The translations under genes and the position numbers were made by a program. This document shows, piece by piece, positions 18,535-28,119 of a stretch of 64,000 nucleotides of DNA. The notes under the pieces were generated by a model. The model was given only the letters and a program-made list of their open reading frames with translations, was not told the DNA's origin and did no database searches. Origin of the DNA: Candidatus Binatia bacterium (GTDB lineage Bacteria > Desulfobacterota > Binatia > Bin18); NCBI GenBank assembly GCA_022820725.1, contig JAJEFA010000013.1:1-64000 (forward strand), written 5' to 3'. Numbering within the stretch: position 1 is the first letter of the stretch; each line of letters starts with the position of its first letter.

Positions 18535-19611
18535 TCATACCGGTTGATACATCCGGTCATACGCCGGCTGCTGCATGGTGACGCAGTGCAAGGCGCCGAG
18601 GCCGACGACCAGCTCGCGACACGGAATCCCCCGGATGCGTCGCCCCGGAAACAGCTCTTGGAGAATGGACAGGGCGGTACGGTCCTGGGGCTGGTCATAG
18701 GTTGGAACCAGCACGGTACGATTGGCGATATGGAAATTGACATAACTGGCCGGCAGACGCTCGGCTTCATACTCCACCGGACCGGGCATGGGGAGCGGCA
18801 CCACGCGGAGCGGTTGTTCGCTCTGGTCGCGCATGGCCCGTAGCCGGCGCAGGTTGTCCTGAAGCGGTTTGTAATTCATGTCGGTCGGATCGTCTTCGAC
18901 CGCACACACCACGGTCGTGGGATTGACGAACCGGGCGATATCGTCCACATGGCCGTCCGTATCATCCCCGATGATCCCCTCGCCGAGCCAGCCAATGTGG
19001 TGAACCCCGAAAAACGCCTTCAGGATGTGCTCAATATCGGAGCGGCTGAGCGCCGGGTTGCGATTGGGGTTGAGTACGCAGGACTCGGTGGTCAGCAGCA
19101 TGCCCCGGCCGTTGACCTCAATGGACCCGCCTTCAAGCACCATGTCCGGAGTAAACGGGACAATGTCGAGACACTGGGCGATACGTTCCGGAACGCGGTC
19201 ATCCAGATCCCAGGGCGGGTATTTGGCTCCCCAGGCGTTAAACGTCCAGTTGGTCAGACCGAGTTCGATTGTCTGCCCGTGCCGACGGGTCAGAAAAATC
19301 GGGCCGTGATCCCGGGTCCAGGCGTCGTTGGTCGGAATCTCGTATATCGCAATACGAGCGAGGTCCACTCCGGCCGTGTCAAGCGTATGGCGGACGCGCC
19401 CGGCGGTCTCGGAGTCATTCACACAAATATGCACCCGTTCGTCCAGGTGCAGGGCGGCGATCATCTGGACGTACACCGCGGCAATGGCCGAGTCCATGCC
19501 GGGCCAGGTGTCCCGATTATGCGGCCAGGCCAGCCAGGTAGCGGCGTGCGCTTCCCATTCCGCGGGCATCCGAAAGCCGAGCTGGGCGGGTGTGGGGGAG
19601 CGGAGAGTCAT
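18535..19611 (-). CDS. aguA: Agmatine deiminase
   Basis: 358 residues from ATG 19611, preceded by CAGAG. It hydrolyses agmatine to N-carbamoylputrescine plus ammonia. The guanidino-group-modifying enzyme fold is evident from FRMPAEWEAHAATWLAWPHN at the start, ARIAIYEIPTNDAWTRDHGPIF, the glycine-rich GWLGEGIIGDDTDGHVDDIARF with the catalytic His/Asp, and the C-terminal GALHC with catalytic Cys at about residue 343. It lies 40 bases downstream of aguB; the gap holds a palindromic repeat. With aguB and the divergent speA it forms the arginine-agmatine-putrescine route. Confidence 0.95.
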   Translation of the reverse strand: MTLRSPTPAQLGFRMPAEWEAHAATWLAWPHNRDTWPGMDSAIAAVYVQMIAALHLDERVHICVNDSETAGRVRHTLDTAGVDLARIAIYEIPTNDAWTRDHGPIFLTRRHGQTIELGLTNWTFNAWGAKYPPWDLDDRVPERIAQCLDIVPFTPDMVLEGGSIEVNGRGMLLTTESCVLNPNRNPALSRSDIEHILKAFFGVHHIGWLGEGIIGDDTDGHVDDIARFVNPTTVVCAVEDDPTDMNYKPLQDNLRRLRAMRDQSEQPLRVVPLPMPGPVEYEAERLPASYVNFHIANRTVLVPTYDQPQDRTALSILQELFPGRRIRGIPCRELVVGLGALHCVTMQQPAYDRMYQPV

Positions 19612-19625
19612 ACTCTGATAAATGC

Positions 19626-19649
19626 AGGGGCAATTCATGAATTGCCCCT
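19626..19649. repeat. 24-base perfect palindrome between aguB and aguA
   Basis: Arm AGGGGCAATTCA followed without a loop by its reverse complement. The same sequence occurs within the longer palindrome at 49191-49218, and the AGGGGC/GCCCCT ends are shared with 48365-48392. It is a dispersed REP-like element inside an operon gap. Confidence 0.85.
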
Positions 19650-19651
19650 CC

Positions 19652-20542
19652 TCACTCTCCCCACCGCCGGGTCAGGTCGGCGTAGGCGTCGATGCGGCGG
19701 TCGCGGAAAAAAGGCCAATACTGGCGGGTGGTGTCGAGCCGGTCGAGCGCGCACGGAACAATCAGGGTTTCCTCCTTGTCGGTACTCGCCTGCTTGAGGA
19801 GACGGCCAAACGGATCGCTGACAAAGGACGTGCCCCAGAAATTAAGCGCCCCCTCCCGGCCGACGCGGTTGACCGCGGCGACGTACAGCCCGTTGGCGAT
19901 GGCGTGGCCGCGCTGCATGATCTGCCAGGCTTCCCGTTGCGCCTGATGCTCTTCTTCACCGTCGTCCGGATGGTCGCCAATAGCGGTTGGATAAAACAGG
20001 ACCTGGGCGCCGCTCAGTGCGGTGAGCCGCGCGCCCTCGGGAAACCACTGGTCCCAGCAGATGAGCACCCCGATCCGCGCGTAGCGGGTGTGGAAGGTCC
20101 GAAAGCCGAGGTCGCCAGGGGTAAAATAGAACTTCTCGTAATAGAGTGGATCATCCGGGATATGCATCTTGCGGTACTGGCCGAGGAGCGACCCGTCGGC
20201 GTCAATCACCACTGCGGTATTATGAAAAACCCCCTCTGCTCGTTTCTCAAATACGGGTACGATCAGCACGACCTGATGGGCCGCGGCGAGTTGGCGCAGG
20301 CGCTCGGTGGTCGGCCCGGGAATCGGCTCGGCCAAGGCGAACCGCTCAACGTCTTCGCTCTGGCAGAAATAGCGGAACCCGAACAATTCCTGGAGACAGA
20401 TAATCTGTGCTCCCTGCCGCGCCGCCCCCCGGATCGCGGCAACCGCCTTGTCCAGATTGGCGCTTGGCCGGTCGCTGCACGCCATCTGGATCAGGCCGAG
20501 GATGACCTGCTGAGCGTGAGCGGAAGAAGGGGACTCTGCCAT
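19652..20542 (-). CDS. aguB: N-carbamoylputrescine amidase
   Basis: 296 residues from ATG 20542; the open frame extends upstream but the family begins at about VILGLIQMAC. It is a nitrilase-superfamily enzyme with the Glu-Lys-Cys triad E52 (CLQELF), K125 (YRKMHIPDD) and C162 (LICWDQWFPE). It releases ammonia and CO2 from N-carbamoylputrescine to give putrescine. The PDDPLYYEKFYFTPGD and QYWPFFRDRRIDAY segments are characteristic of AguB. It is divergently transcribed from speA, which makes the 157-base gap a probable shared control region for polyamine synthesis. Confidence 0.95.
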   Translation of the reverse strand: MAESPSSAHAQQVILGLIQMACSDRPSANLDKAVAAIRGAARQGAQIICLQELFGFRYFCQSEDVERFALAEPIPGPTTERLRQLAAAHQVVLIVPVFEKRAEGVFHNTAVVIDADGSLLGQYRKMHIPDDPLYYEKFYFTPGDLGFRTFHTRYARIGVLICWDQWFPEGARLTALSGAQVLFYPTAIGDHPDDGEEEHQAQREAWQIMQRGHAIANGLYVAAVNRVGREGALNFWGTSFVSDPFGRLLKQASTDKEETLIVPCALDRLDTTRQYWPFFRDRRIDAYADLTRRWGE

Positions 20543-20699
20543 GACGGGAGAAATTGTAAGGGATGGCGTTTCCGGGCTCAATGCCGTTTGTGCCACTGCG
20601 CTTTTGACACGAAATATGAAAGGCTCTATAAAATCTCGTTGTCTTTCCTCTGCTGAGCGTGCGCACCGGATATCCGACTGCCTCAAGTGAGTGTCTTTC

Positions 20700-22697
20700 A
20701 TGACTCGTATGACCAGGAGCGAACCCAAGCAAGCCGGACCGCTTTCCCTGACACCGGCGTGGGGAGCCGAGGTGGCGGTTGTGGACAGCCGCGCCTTGTC
20801 CGCCCAAACGGTGCTGGAAGAGACGATCGCCCTGTACGGTATTCGGAACTGGGGCAGTCAGTACTTCCGGGTGAATGACAGCGGAGAAGTCGTATGTGCC
20901 TTCCCCGCGTCGCAGCCTGCTCACACCCCGCTGAAAGCTCTGATTAGCCAACTCGGAGACCGGGGCATCGCCACGCCGGTCGTGCTGCGTTTCCCCCAGA
21001 TCATCCAGCATCAGTTGAACGTCCTGGCCGGAGCCTTTGCCTCCGCCATCAAGGAATTCGGCTACCACAAGGACTACATCCCGGCCTATCCCATCAAGGT
21101 CAACCAGAAGAAGGAGGTGGTGCGGGATGTCCTCCGCTTTGGAGACCCGTACCAGGTCGGTCTTGAGGTCGGCAGCAAGGCCGAGTTGGCCGTTGCGTTA
21201 GCGCTGACTGACAACCGGCACTCGCCCATTATCTGCAATGGGGTGAAGGATGCGGATTATATCAAACTGGCTCTGATCGGCACGCAGATCGGCAAGCGCG
21301 TCTTTATTGTGGTGGAGAGCCTGTTCGAGCTGCACGCCCTGCTGGCGCACAGCCAGCGCCTGAGCGTTCGACCGCGTCTCGGCCTCCGCCTCAAACTGGC
21401 GGCTCGCGGCAGCGGCAAGTGGGAGAAATCGAGCGGGGACCTGTCCAAGTTCGGGTTCACCACCACCGGACTCCTCAAATGCATCCGCGTCCTGCGCGAG
21501 GCCGATATGCTCGACTGTCTGAATCTGCTGCACTTTCACATCGGCTCACAGGTCACGGAGATCAGGCGGGTGAAGTACGCGGTCAAGGAGGCGGCCCGCA
21601 CCTATGCCAAGCTGCGCCAGCTCTGTCCGCAGCTCACCGCTCTCGACGTGGGCGGCGGCTTGGGCGTTGATTATGACGGCTCCCGCACGGCTTCGGAGTC
21701 GAGCGTCAATTATTCTGTCCAGGAGTATGCCAACGACATTATTTACTCGATCAAAGAGGTATGTGAGAGCGAGGGGGTTGAAGAGCCGACCGTGCTGACG
21801 GAGACCGGACGGATGATCGCCGCGCCGCATGCCATGCTGGTCTTCAATAGCGTCGATGAGATCGGACTCTCGAACGGCCCGGTGCGGGTCGATGACTATG
21901 AGCGCCGGCCGGAAGTCATCCAGGAGATGTACGATATTTATACCGGGACGAACGCCAAGAACTACCGTGAGTATTATCACGACATCCTGGAGCAGCGCGA
22001 AGAAATGTTCTCGCTCTTCAATCTGGGCTATCTCTCGCTGGAGGACCGCGGGCTGGGTCAGGAACTTTTCTGGGGCACGTGCGAACGGGCGCTCAAGTTT
22101 GCCAAGGCGGTCAAGCATATGCCCGAGGAGTTTGAAGACCTGGAACAACGCCTGGCGCATAAATTTATCTGTAATTTTTCCGTCTTTCAGTCCATTCCCG
22201 ATTCCTGGGCGCTCGAACAGCTCTTTCCCATCATGCCGATTCACCGGCTGAACGAGCTTCCTGAGCGGAGGGGCTATTTGGCGGATCTCACCTGCGACTC
22301 GGATGGCAAGGTCGATAATTTCATTGACCTGCGGGACATCAAGGAGTATCTGGAACTCCACGCCCTGAACGGGGAGCCGTATTATCTGGGGGTGTTCTTC
22401 ACCGGGGCGTATCAGGATGTCATGGGCGACTATCACAATCTGTTTGGCCACGTCCACGATGTCTCGGTGGTGATCGATGAGAACGGTACGGCGCAGATCA
22501 CCGAGATCATCCCAGGTCATACGGTAGAAGGCGTCCTCCATATTTTTCGTTACGAACGGGAAGAACTCCTGGCCGCCTTCCGCACTCGCATCCGCGAAGG
22601 CGCTCAGCAGGGCGTCCCTGCCGCAGCGGAGGAAGACCTGCTCAGGGAATACGAAGCCGTCCTGGGCAGCTATACCTATCTGACCCCCAATCCCTAA
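20700..22697 (+). CDS. speA: Biosynthetic arginine decarboxylase
   Basis: 665 residues from ATG 20700 (GTG 20691 and ATG 20709 are alternatives). It converts arginine to agmatine, the first step of the polyamine route completed by aguA and aguB on the other strand. It has the alanine-racemase-type fold III PLP enzyme layout. The PLP lysine is K133 in AYPIKVNQKK, the cofactor-phosphate loop is LDVGGGLGVDYDG, and the C-terminal beta domain includes GAYQDVMGDYHNLFG. Length and motifs are typical of SpeA. The threonylcarbamoyl synthase gene follows within five bases, so the two are cotranscribed. Confidence 0.96.
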   Translation: MTRMTRSEPKQAGPLSLTPAWGAEVAVVDSRALSAQTVLEETIALYGIRNWGSQYFRVNDSGEVVCAFPASQPAHTPLKALISQLGDRGIATPVVLRFPQIIQHQLNVLAGAFASAIKEFGYHKDYIPAYPIKVNQKKEVVRDVLRFGDPYQVGLEVGSKAELAVALALTDNRHSPIICNGVKDADYIKLALIGTQIGKRVFIVVESLFELHALLAHSQRLSVRPRLGLRLKLAARGSGKWEKSSGDLSKFGFTTTGLLKCIRVLREADMLDCLNLLHFHIGSQVTEIRRVKYAVKEAARTYAKLRQLCPQLTALDVGGGLGVDYDGSRTASESSVNYSVQEYANDIIYSIKEVCESEGVEEPTVLTETGRMIAAPHAMLVFNSVDEIGLSNGPVRVDDYERRPEVIQEMYDIYTGTNAKNYREYYHDILEQREEMFSLFNLGYLSLEDRGLGQELFWGTCERALKFAKAVKHMPEEFEDLEQRLAHKFICNFSVFQSIPDSWALEQLFPIMPIHRLNELPERRGYLADLTCDSDGKVDNFIDLRDIKEYLELHALNGEPYYLGVFFTGAYQDVMGDYHNLFGHVHDVSVVIDENGTAQITEIIPGHTVEGVLHIFRYEREELLAAFRTRIREGAQQGVPAAAEEDLLREYEAVLGSYTYLTPNP

Positions 22698-22701
22698 TGT
22701 G

Positions 22702-23679
22702 ATGTCCCGCATTCTCGACGGCAACGACCCGCGGACGATTCTCCATGCGGCCGAACGGCTCGGGGCCGGAGATATCGTGGCCTTCCCCACGGAAACCGTC
22801 TACGGCCTGGGCGCGAATGCGCTGAACGAGAAAGCGGTGGTCAAAGTCTTCGCCGCCAAGAACCGGCCCGAGTTTGACCCGCTGATTGTCCATATTGGGG
22901 ACAAAGACGCGGCTTCTCCATACGTCACCGCCCTTGACCCGCGCGCCCGGCAACTCATGGACGCCTTCTGGCCGGGTGCGTTGACGCTTGTTCTGCCCAA
23001 ACGGCCTGTCATTCCGGACCTGGTCACTGCCGGGCTGGGGACGGTTGCGCTGCGCATGCCGTCGCATCCGGTTGCGCTGGCGCTCCTGCGGGCCGTCGAT
23101 TTCCCCATTGCGGCACCAAGCGCCAACCCGTTCGGCTATGTCAGCCCGACGACCGCGGTGCATGTGCGTGACTCGCTCGGGGATGCGGTCGATCTGATTA
23201 TTGACGGCGGCCCGTGCCACGTCGGCGTTGAGTCAACGGTCTGTGCGCTGACCGAGCACCAGGCCGTGCTGCTCCGGCCCGGAGGCGTAGCGCTCGAACA
23301 GCTCGAATCGGTCATCGGCCCGGTCCGTCCGGGTGAGCCAACCCAAACGGACCGGCGTTCACCGGGAACACTGCTGTCGCACTATGCCCCGCGCGTCCCG
23401 GTTCTTTTGCTGAAGCCTGGTGCTGCTTTGCCTCGGCCCGAAGCTGGCGAACGGCTCGGGCTGCTCAGTCTCACCCCCCGGTCCGATGCCCGCGGCTATA
23501 CGAGAACGGAAGCGCTGTCACAGGACGGGAATCTGCTCGATGCGGCGGCCCACCTGTTTGCCGCGCTCAGACGGCTGGACGCCGCCGGACTGGACCGGGT
23601 CGTCATCGAATCGGTTCCTGAGACCGGCCTGGGTCGGGCAATCATGGACCGGGTGCGCCGGGCCGCGGCGCGCGACTGA
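22702..23679 (+). CDS. L-threonylcarbamoyladenylate synthase (Sua5 type)
   Basis: 325 residues from ATG 22702 (GTG at 22699 also possible). The N-terminal ~200 residues are the YrdC/TsaC domain: VAFPTETVYGLGANALNE, KNRPEFDPLIVHI, FWPGALTLVLPK and the TVALRMPSHPVALALL and APSANPFGYVSPTTA segments. A C-terminal Sua5 domain (GTLLSHYAPRVPVLLL onward) makes it the long form. It synthesises threonylcarbamoyl-AMP for t6A37 modification of ANN-decoding tRNAs. It is cotranscribed with speA. Confidence 0.92.
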   Translation: MSRILDGNDPRTILHAAERLGAGDIVAFPTETVYGLGANALNEKAVVKVFAAKNRPEFDPLIVHIGDKDAASPYVTALDPRARQLMDAFWPGALTLVLPKRPVIPDLVTAGLGTVALRMPSHPVALALLRAVDFPIAAPSANPFGYVSPTTAVHVRDSLGDAVDLIIDGGPCHVGVESTVCALTEHQAVLLRPGGVALEQLESVIGPVRPGEPTQTDRRSPGTLLSHYAPRVPVLLLKPGAALPRPEAGERLGLLSLTPRSDARGYTRTEALSQDGNLLDAAAHLFAALRRLDAAGLDRVVIESVPETGLGRAIMDRVRRAAARD

Positions 23680-23720
23680 TATGTGGGACGAGTCTCCGTA
23701 GGTCAGGCGGTGGCCTTACC

Positions 23721-23744
23721 GTCTGCTGTGGGCAGACATTTTTT
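23721..23744 (+). terminator. Rho-independent terminator after the speA operon
   Basis: Stem GTCTGC/GCAGAC with a 5-base loop, followed by A and six T. It lies 41 bases past the Sua5-type gene and closes the speA transcription unit. Confidence 0.75.
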
Positions 23745-23864
23745 CAAAAGTTGTCGAGTGGGAATTGAGTAGTGTAAGGTCGCTATTCCGAATGGTTCCC
23801 CATACTGCACAATATCGGATATAGTGGCGCAATAAACGATTTCTTTCAGAAAGTGGGAAATCTC

Positions 23865-24101
23865 ATGACACAGTGGTCGGTCCAGGTTTCGGACGAAACC
23901 GATAAAGCCTTACGAACCTTTCTGGCTCAACAGGGAGATGAATCGAATAATCTCTCAGCTTTCGTAGAACGCGCTGTCAGAACCGTTATACGCAGGGAAA
24001 CGATCAAACGCATGCAGGACCGTAACAGCCGGTACGATCAGCAGGAAATCCTGGCCACGGTGGATGACGCGGTCAAGTGGACCCGTGGTCATCGTTCTTG
24101 A
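23865..24101 (+). CDS. Antitoxin of PIN module (ribbon-helix-helix type)
   Basis: 78 residues from ATG 23865 (an upstream in-frame start at 23853 adds four residues). WSVQVSDETDKALRTFLAQQG followed by LSAFVERAVRTVIRRE is a strand-helix-helix ribbon-helix-helix DNA-binding pattern. The charged C-terminal tail probably wraps the toxin. Its 3' end overlaps the PIN toxin frame by up to 38 bases. Codon use is AT-richer than neighbours. Confidence 0.75.
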   Translation: MTQWSVQVSDETDKALRTFLAQQGDESNNLSAFVERAVRTVIRRETIKRMQDRNSRYDQQEILATVDDAVKWTRGHRS

Positions 24102-24501
24102 TACATCGGTTCTCATCAGTGCCCTCATCTCTCAGGGCACTCCGCCCCAACAGCTCTATCTGAAATGGACGGAAGGCGTATTTCGCCTCCTTACCTCTAC
24201 CGCCCAAGTAGAAGAATTTACACGAGTCATTGAGTACGATCGTCTCAAAAAATATATTCGTAGTCACACTGAGGCGCGGGAGATGCTCCAAACCCTTCAG
24301 GAGGACGCTGAGATACTGCAAGAATTACCAGACGTTAATATCTCCCCTGATCCGGACGACAACGCCATCCTTGCGACAGCGATAGCCGGGAAAGCGGATT
24401 ACCTGGTCTCCGGTGACAAGGGTGATTTACTCGGCTTGGGCGAAATTGAGGGCGTTCCAATCGTTACGGCTCGAATGGCACTGCGTCTAATAGAGTTCTA
24501 A
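24085..24501 (+). CDS. PIN-domain toxin (COG1569 type)
   Basis: 138 residues if started at GTG 24085, just before the conserved strand VIVLDTSVLISALIS; an ATG at 24064 would add seven unlikely residues. The PIN acidic residues are in LDTSV, the central VEEFTRVIEY, and the C-terminal SPDPDDNAILATAIAGKADYLVSGDKGDLL. It is a predicted RNase toxin paired with the overlapping antitoxin. Complete. Confidence 0.8.
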   Translation: MVIVLDTSVLISALISQGTPPQQLYLKWTEGVFRLLTSTAQVEEFTRVIEYDRLKKYIRSHTEAREMLQTLQEDAEILQELPDVNISPDPDDNAILATAIAGKADYLVSGDKGDLLGLGEIEGVPIVTARMALRLIEF

Positions 24502-24574
24502 CGAGAGGAGTATGCGCGATCTGTCGGACTATTCCTTAGGCTCTCAGCCTTATGACTTTTACCAAATGAGAAAC

Positions 24575-24609
24575 AGAAGAGGGGAGAACTCTTATCTCCT
24601 CCCCTTCTT
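24575..24609. terminator. Hairpin between convergent PIN and icd genes
   Basis: AGAAGAGGGGAG pairs, with one bulge, with CTCCCCTTCTT across an 11-base loop. It lies between the ends of convergent genes and could serve both strands. There is no long U-tract. Confidence 0.45.
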
Positions 24610-24638
24610 CCGCCCTTGAGCGAATCACGCAGTTCCTA

Positions 24639-26867
24639 TTACAGCGCGTCAATAATGGCGTTAAAGGTCGCGCTGGGCCGCATGGCCTGGCCGGCCTTTT
24701 CCGGGTCGGGCACGTAATAGCCGCCGATATCGACCGGCTCGCCCTGGGCGGCCAGCAGTTCTGCGGTAATCGTGGCTTCCTGCTCTTCGAGTTGTTTTGC
24801 CACTCCGGCAAAGCGGGTCTGGATGGCCGTATCCCTGGTCTGAGCGGCCAGGGCCTGAGCCCAGTACAGGGCCAGATAGAAGGTGCTGCCCCGGTTGTCG
24901 ATTTCGTTCACCTTGCGGGATGGGGAGCGCGAGTTTTCCAGGTAGGTGCTGATGGCCTGGTCAAGCGTTTCTGCAAACAACGCGGCTGTTTCACTCTTGG
25001 TGTTTTGCGCGATCAGCTCCAGCGAGGGCACCAGGGCGCAGTACTCGCCGAGCGAATCCCATCTGAGGTGCCCCTCCTGTACGAACTGCTGCACATGCTT
25101 GGGAGCGGAGCCCCCCGCGCCGGTCTCGAACAGGCCGCCGCCTTTCATCAGCGGCACGATGGACAGCATCCGGGCACTGGTGCCCAGCTCAAGAATCGGG
25201 AACAGATCGGTCAGATAGTCCCGCAGGACGTTGCCCGTTACCGCAATCGTGTTTTCCCCTCTCCGGATCCGTTCCAGGGAAAAGCGCATGGCCTCCTGCG
25301 GCTTCAGCACCCGAATATCCAGCCCCGTGGCATCGTGCTCCGGCAGGTAGGTGTGCACCTTCTTGAGGATTTGCGTATCGTGTCCGCGGTTCTCGTCCAG
25401 CCAGAAAACCGCCGGTGACCCCGAGGCCCTTGCGCGTGACACCGCCAGGCGGACCCAGTCGCGGATCGGGGCGTCCTTGGTCTGGCTCATTCTGAAGATA
25501 TCGCCCACTTCGACGGCCTGCTCAAGCAGGCCGGTCCCGGCCGCGTCCACAACGCGTATGGTCCCGTCAGCCGGGGCTTCAAAGGTCTTGTCGTGCGAGC
25601 CGTACTCTTCGGCTTTCTGGGCCATCAAGCCGACGTTGGAGACGTTGCCCATGGTCGTCGGGTCAAACTGCCCGTGCTGTTTGGCGTTTTCCAGAATCTC
25701 CTTATACATGGTCGCGTAGCAGCGGTCCGGCACCAGGGCGATGGTATCCTGGAGTTCGTCGTTCTTATTCCACATCCGGCCGCCGTCACGCACCACGTTG
25801 GGCATGGAGGCGTCGATGATGATGTCGTTCGGGACGTGCAGATTGGTGATGCCGCGGCGGGCGTTGACCATGGCCAGCGCCGGCCGCTTGTCATACACCG
25901 CGGCAATATCGGCTTCGACCTCGGCTTTTTTCTCGGCCGGCAGGCGGTCGAGCTTGGCCAGCACGTCGGCCAGGCCGTAGTTGACGTTCGTTCCGATTTC
26001 CTTGAGCGCCTCGGCGTGCTTGTCGAGCGCGTCCTGGAAATAGACGGATACGCAGTGGCCGAACATGATGGGATCGGAAACCTTCATCATGGTCGATTTG
26101 AGGTGCAGGGACAGCAACACCCCGTCCTGCTTGGCCGCGTCCATCTGCTCGGCATAGAAGGCGCGCAGGGCCTTGACGTTCATGACCGAGGCATCGATGA
26201 CCTCGCCCGCAAGCAGGGCCAGGCCGTCTTTCAGCACGGTCACGCTGCCGTCTCCGGCAACAAACTCGATCCGCGCCTGGGTCGCCGCCTCCAGAGTGGT
26301 CGATTTCTCGCTCTCGTAGAAATCCCTGCCCTGCATATGGGCCACCCGGGCCTTGGAGCCGCTCTCCGGCCACTGCTGCATCATCTTGTGGGGATTCTTC
26401 TGAAAGAATTTTTTGACCGAGGCGGCCGGCCGGCGGTCGGAGTTGCCTTCCCGCAGCACCGGATTGACGGCCGAGCCGAGGACCACGGCAAAGCGCGCCT
26501 GGAGCGCCCGCTCCGCGTCGTTCCTGGGCTCTTCCGGATAGTCGGGGATATCGTAGCCTTTGTCCTGCAATTCCTTGATCGCGTCTTTGAGTTGGGGAAT
26601 GGTGGCGCTGATATTGGGCAGTTTGACGATATTCGCCTGGGGCGTCTGGGTCATCTCCCCGAGTTGGGTCAGACAGTCGGGAATTTTTTGTTCCTCCGTC
26701 AGCTTGTCGGGGAAGTTGGCGATAATTCTGCCGGCCAGGGAGATATCGCTGGTTTCCACCTCAATACCCGAGCCTTTGGTATACGCCTGGATGACAGGCA
26801 GGAGCGCAAAGGTTGCCAGCGCCGGGGCTTCATCGATCTGGGTCCACGTAATTTTTGCTGCGGTCAT
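24639..26867 (-). CDS. icd: Isocitrate dehydrogenase, NADP-dependent, monomeric type
   Basis: 742 residues, the length of the ~80 kDa monomeric class and unrelated in size to the 416-residue dimeric enzyme. It oxidatively decarboxylates isocitrate to 2-oxoglutarate. Recognisable segments are [20 protein letters not shown] at the N-terminus, [62 protein letters not shown] (Mn/isocitrate site) and [15 protein letters not shown] near residue 585. All appear intact. It is transcribed alone. Confidence 0.96.
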   Translation of the reverse strand: MTAAKITWTQIDEAPALATFALLPVIQAYTKGSGIEVETSDISLAGRIIANFPDKLTEEQKIPDCLTQLGEMTQTPQANIVKLPNISATIPQLKDAIKELQDKGYDIPDYPEEPRNDAERALQARFAVVLGSAVNPVLREGNSDRRPAASVKKFFQKNPHKMMQQWPESGSKARVAHMQGRDFYESEKSTTLEAATQARIEFVAGDGSVTVLKDGLALLAGEVIDASVMNVKALRAFYAEQMDAAKQDGVLLSLHLKSTMMKVSDPIMFGHCVSVYFQDALDKHAEALKEIGTNVNYGLADVLAKLDRLPAEKKAEVEADIAAVYDKRPALAMVNARRGITNLHVPNDIIIDASMPNVVRDGGRMWNKNDELQDTIALVPDRCYATMYKEILENAKQHGQFDPTTMGNVSNVGLMAQKAEEYGSHDKTFEAPADGTIRVVDAAGTGLLEQAVEVGDIFRMSQTKDAPIRDWVRLAVSRARASGSPAVFWLDENRGHDTQILKKVHTYLPEHDATGLDIRVLKPQEAMRFSLERIRRGENTIAVTGNVLRDYLTDLFPILELGTSARMLSIVPLMKGGGLFETGAGGSAPKHVQQFVQEGHLRWDSLGEYCALVPSLELIAQNTKSETAALFAETLDQAISTYLENSRSPSRKVNEIDNRGSTFYLALYWAQALAAQTRDTAIQTRFAGVAKQLEEQEATITAELLAAQGEPVDIGGYYVPDPEKAGQAMRPSATFNAIIDAL

Positions 26868-27030
26868 ATTCTCTCCTTACCTCTTCATGATGTGCGATTT
26901 TATCGCGCGGGATTATACCAAATCACAGCTCAATCGGAAGGGTGGTGGAACGGGCAGCCGCCCGCAGCCACGTTGCAAAGCGTGGGGGAAGAGGGTAGAC
27001 AGGGGGTTCAGCCAGCGGAAGTAGGCCGAT

Positions 27031-28092
27031 ATGCGACGCATCCCTCTCCTGTGTGCTCTTGTCTGTCTCCTGAGCGCCTTCTCGGCGTGTCGTGACGCGA
27101 TTGAGGAAGTTCCGCTGAGTGCCAGCCTGATTACCCTGACGGATAAATTTTTTGACGTCGAGGCCCTCTCGGCCGAGAAAGCCGTGGTCGTCGGCTATGC
27201 GGGCAAAATCCTCCTCACCACCGATGGTGGCCAAAGCTGGCAGGCCAAGGACAGCGGGACCAATGCCGCCCTGTACAGCGTGGCCTTCCCTGATGACCGG
27301 CACGGCTGGATCAGCGGGCAGGACGGCGTCATGCTGCACTCCACGGACGGAGGCGAGACCTGGCAGCCGCAGGACAGCCAACTGAGCGATCCGATATTTG
27401 CCATGACGTTTATCGACACTACCCACGGCTGGGCCGCGGCCGACCGGGCCACCTATCTGAAAACCACCAACGGCGGAGCGTCATGGGAGTCGGGCTATAT
27501 CCAGCCTTCGCTCGAAGGAGTCGGGGCGGATGCCACCCTGGCCCTGGTGGACCCCATCTTCTACGATGTCCAGTTCCTGGATGAAAATACGGGCTGGATT
27601 GTGGGCGAGTTCGGCAAAATTTACCATACCACGGACGGCGGCCAGAACTGGGTCGAACAGCAGAACAGTCTGCTCGGACAGGCGGGATTCAGCGATGCCC
27701 TGAACCTTCCCACGTTCTTCGGGCTCTCCTTTTCCGACGCGAACAACGGGGTGGTTGTCGGACTTGAGGGAAAGGTTGCCACCACCTCCAATGCCGGGCA
27801 GCACTGGACCTTTATCGGACAAGCTGACGGAGGAGCCCTGTTCGATACGGAACCGTTATACGCGCCACATTTAATCGGTGCTGGCGACGATGGCTGGATC
27901 GTGGGCGGAGCCGGCCGGGTCCTGCGCCTTCAGGGCGGAGAATGGCAACCGACGAGTGTCGGCATGCCCATCGCCACCTGGCTGCGGGCGGTTGATTTCT
28001 TCGATGCCGACCATGGCTGGATCGTAGGCGGATATGGCGCCATCTTACGCACGACGGACGGCGGCCAGAGCTGGCTGCGCGTTTTTGGCTAA
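27031..28092 (+). CDS. Ycf48-like BNR-repeat lipoprotein
   Basis: 353 residues. A short signal peptide ends in a lipobox with C20 (LSAFSAC), so the mature protein is probably lipid-anchored in the cell envelope. The rest is a beta-propeller of repeated units such as LLTTDGGQSWQAKDSGT, HGWISGQDG, HSTDGGETWQPQDS, GEFGKIYHTTDGGQNW and GAILRTTDGGQSWLRVFG. These BNR/Asp-box repeats match the Ycf48/photosystem II stability factor family, which also occurs in non-photosynthetic bacteria. The ligand is unknown. The SDR gene follows within 28 bases. Confidence 0.85.
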   Translation: MRRIPLLCALVCLLSAFSACRDAIEEVPLSASLITLTDKFFDVEALSAEKAVVVGYAGKILLTTDGGQSWQAKDSGTNAALYSVAFPDDRHGWISGQDGVMLHSTDGGETWQPQDSQLSDPIFAMTFIDTTHGWAAADRATYLKTTNGGASWESGYIQPSLEGVGADATLALVDPIFYDVQFLDENTGWIVGEFGKIYHTTDGGQNWVEQQNSLLGQAGFSDALNLPTFFGLSFSDANNGVVVGLEGKVATTSNAGQHWTFIGQADGGALFDTEPLYAPHLIGAGDDGWIVGGAGRVLRLQGGEWQPTSVGMPIATWLRAVDFFDADHGWIVGGYGAILRTTDGGQSWLRVFG

Positions 28093-28119
28093 GACGCACA
28101 CCGGGGAGTAAAAGAGATT

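Noticed and set aside
25593..27095. Long plus-strand frame opposite icd
   Set aside because: Antisense shadow of isocitrate dehydrogenase; no ribosome site and no recognisable protein character.
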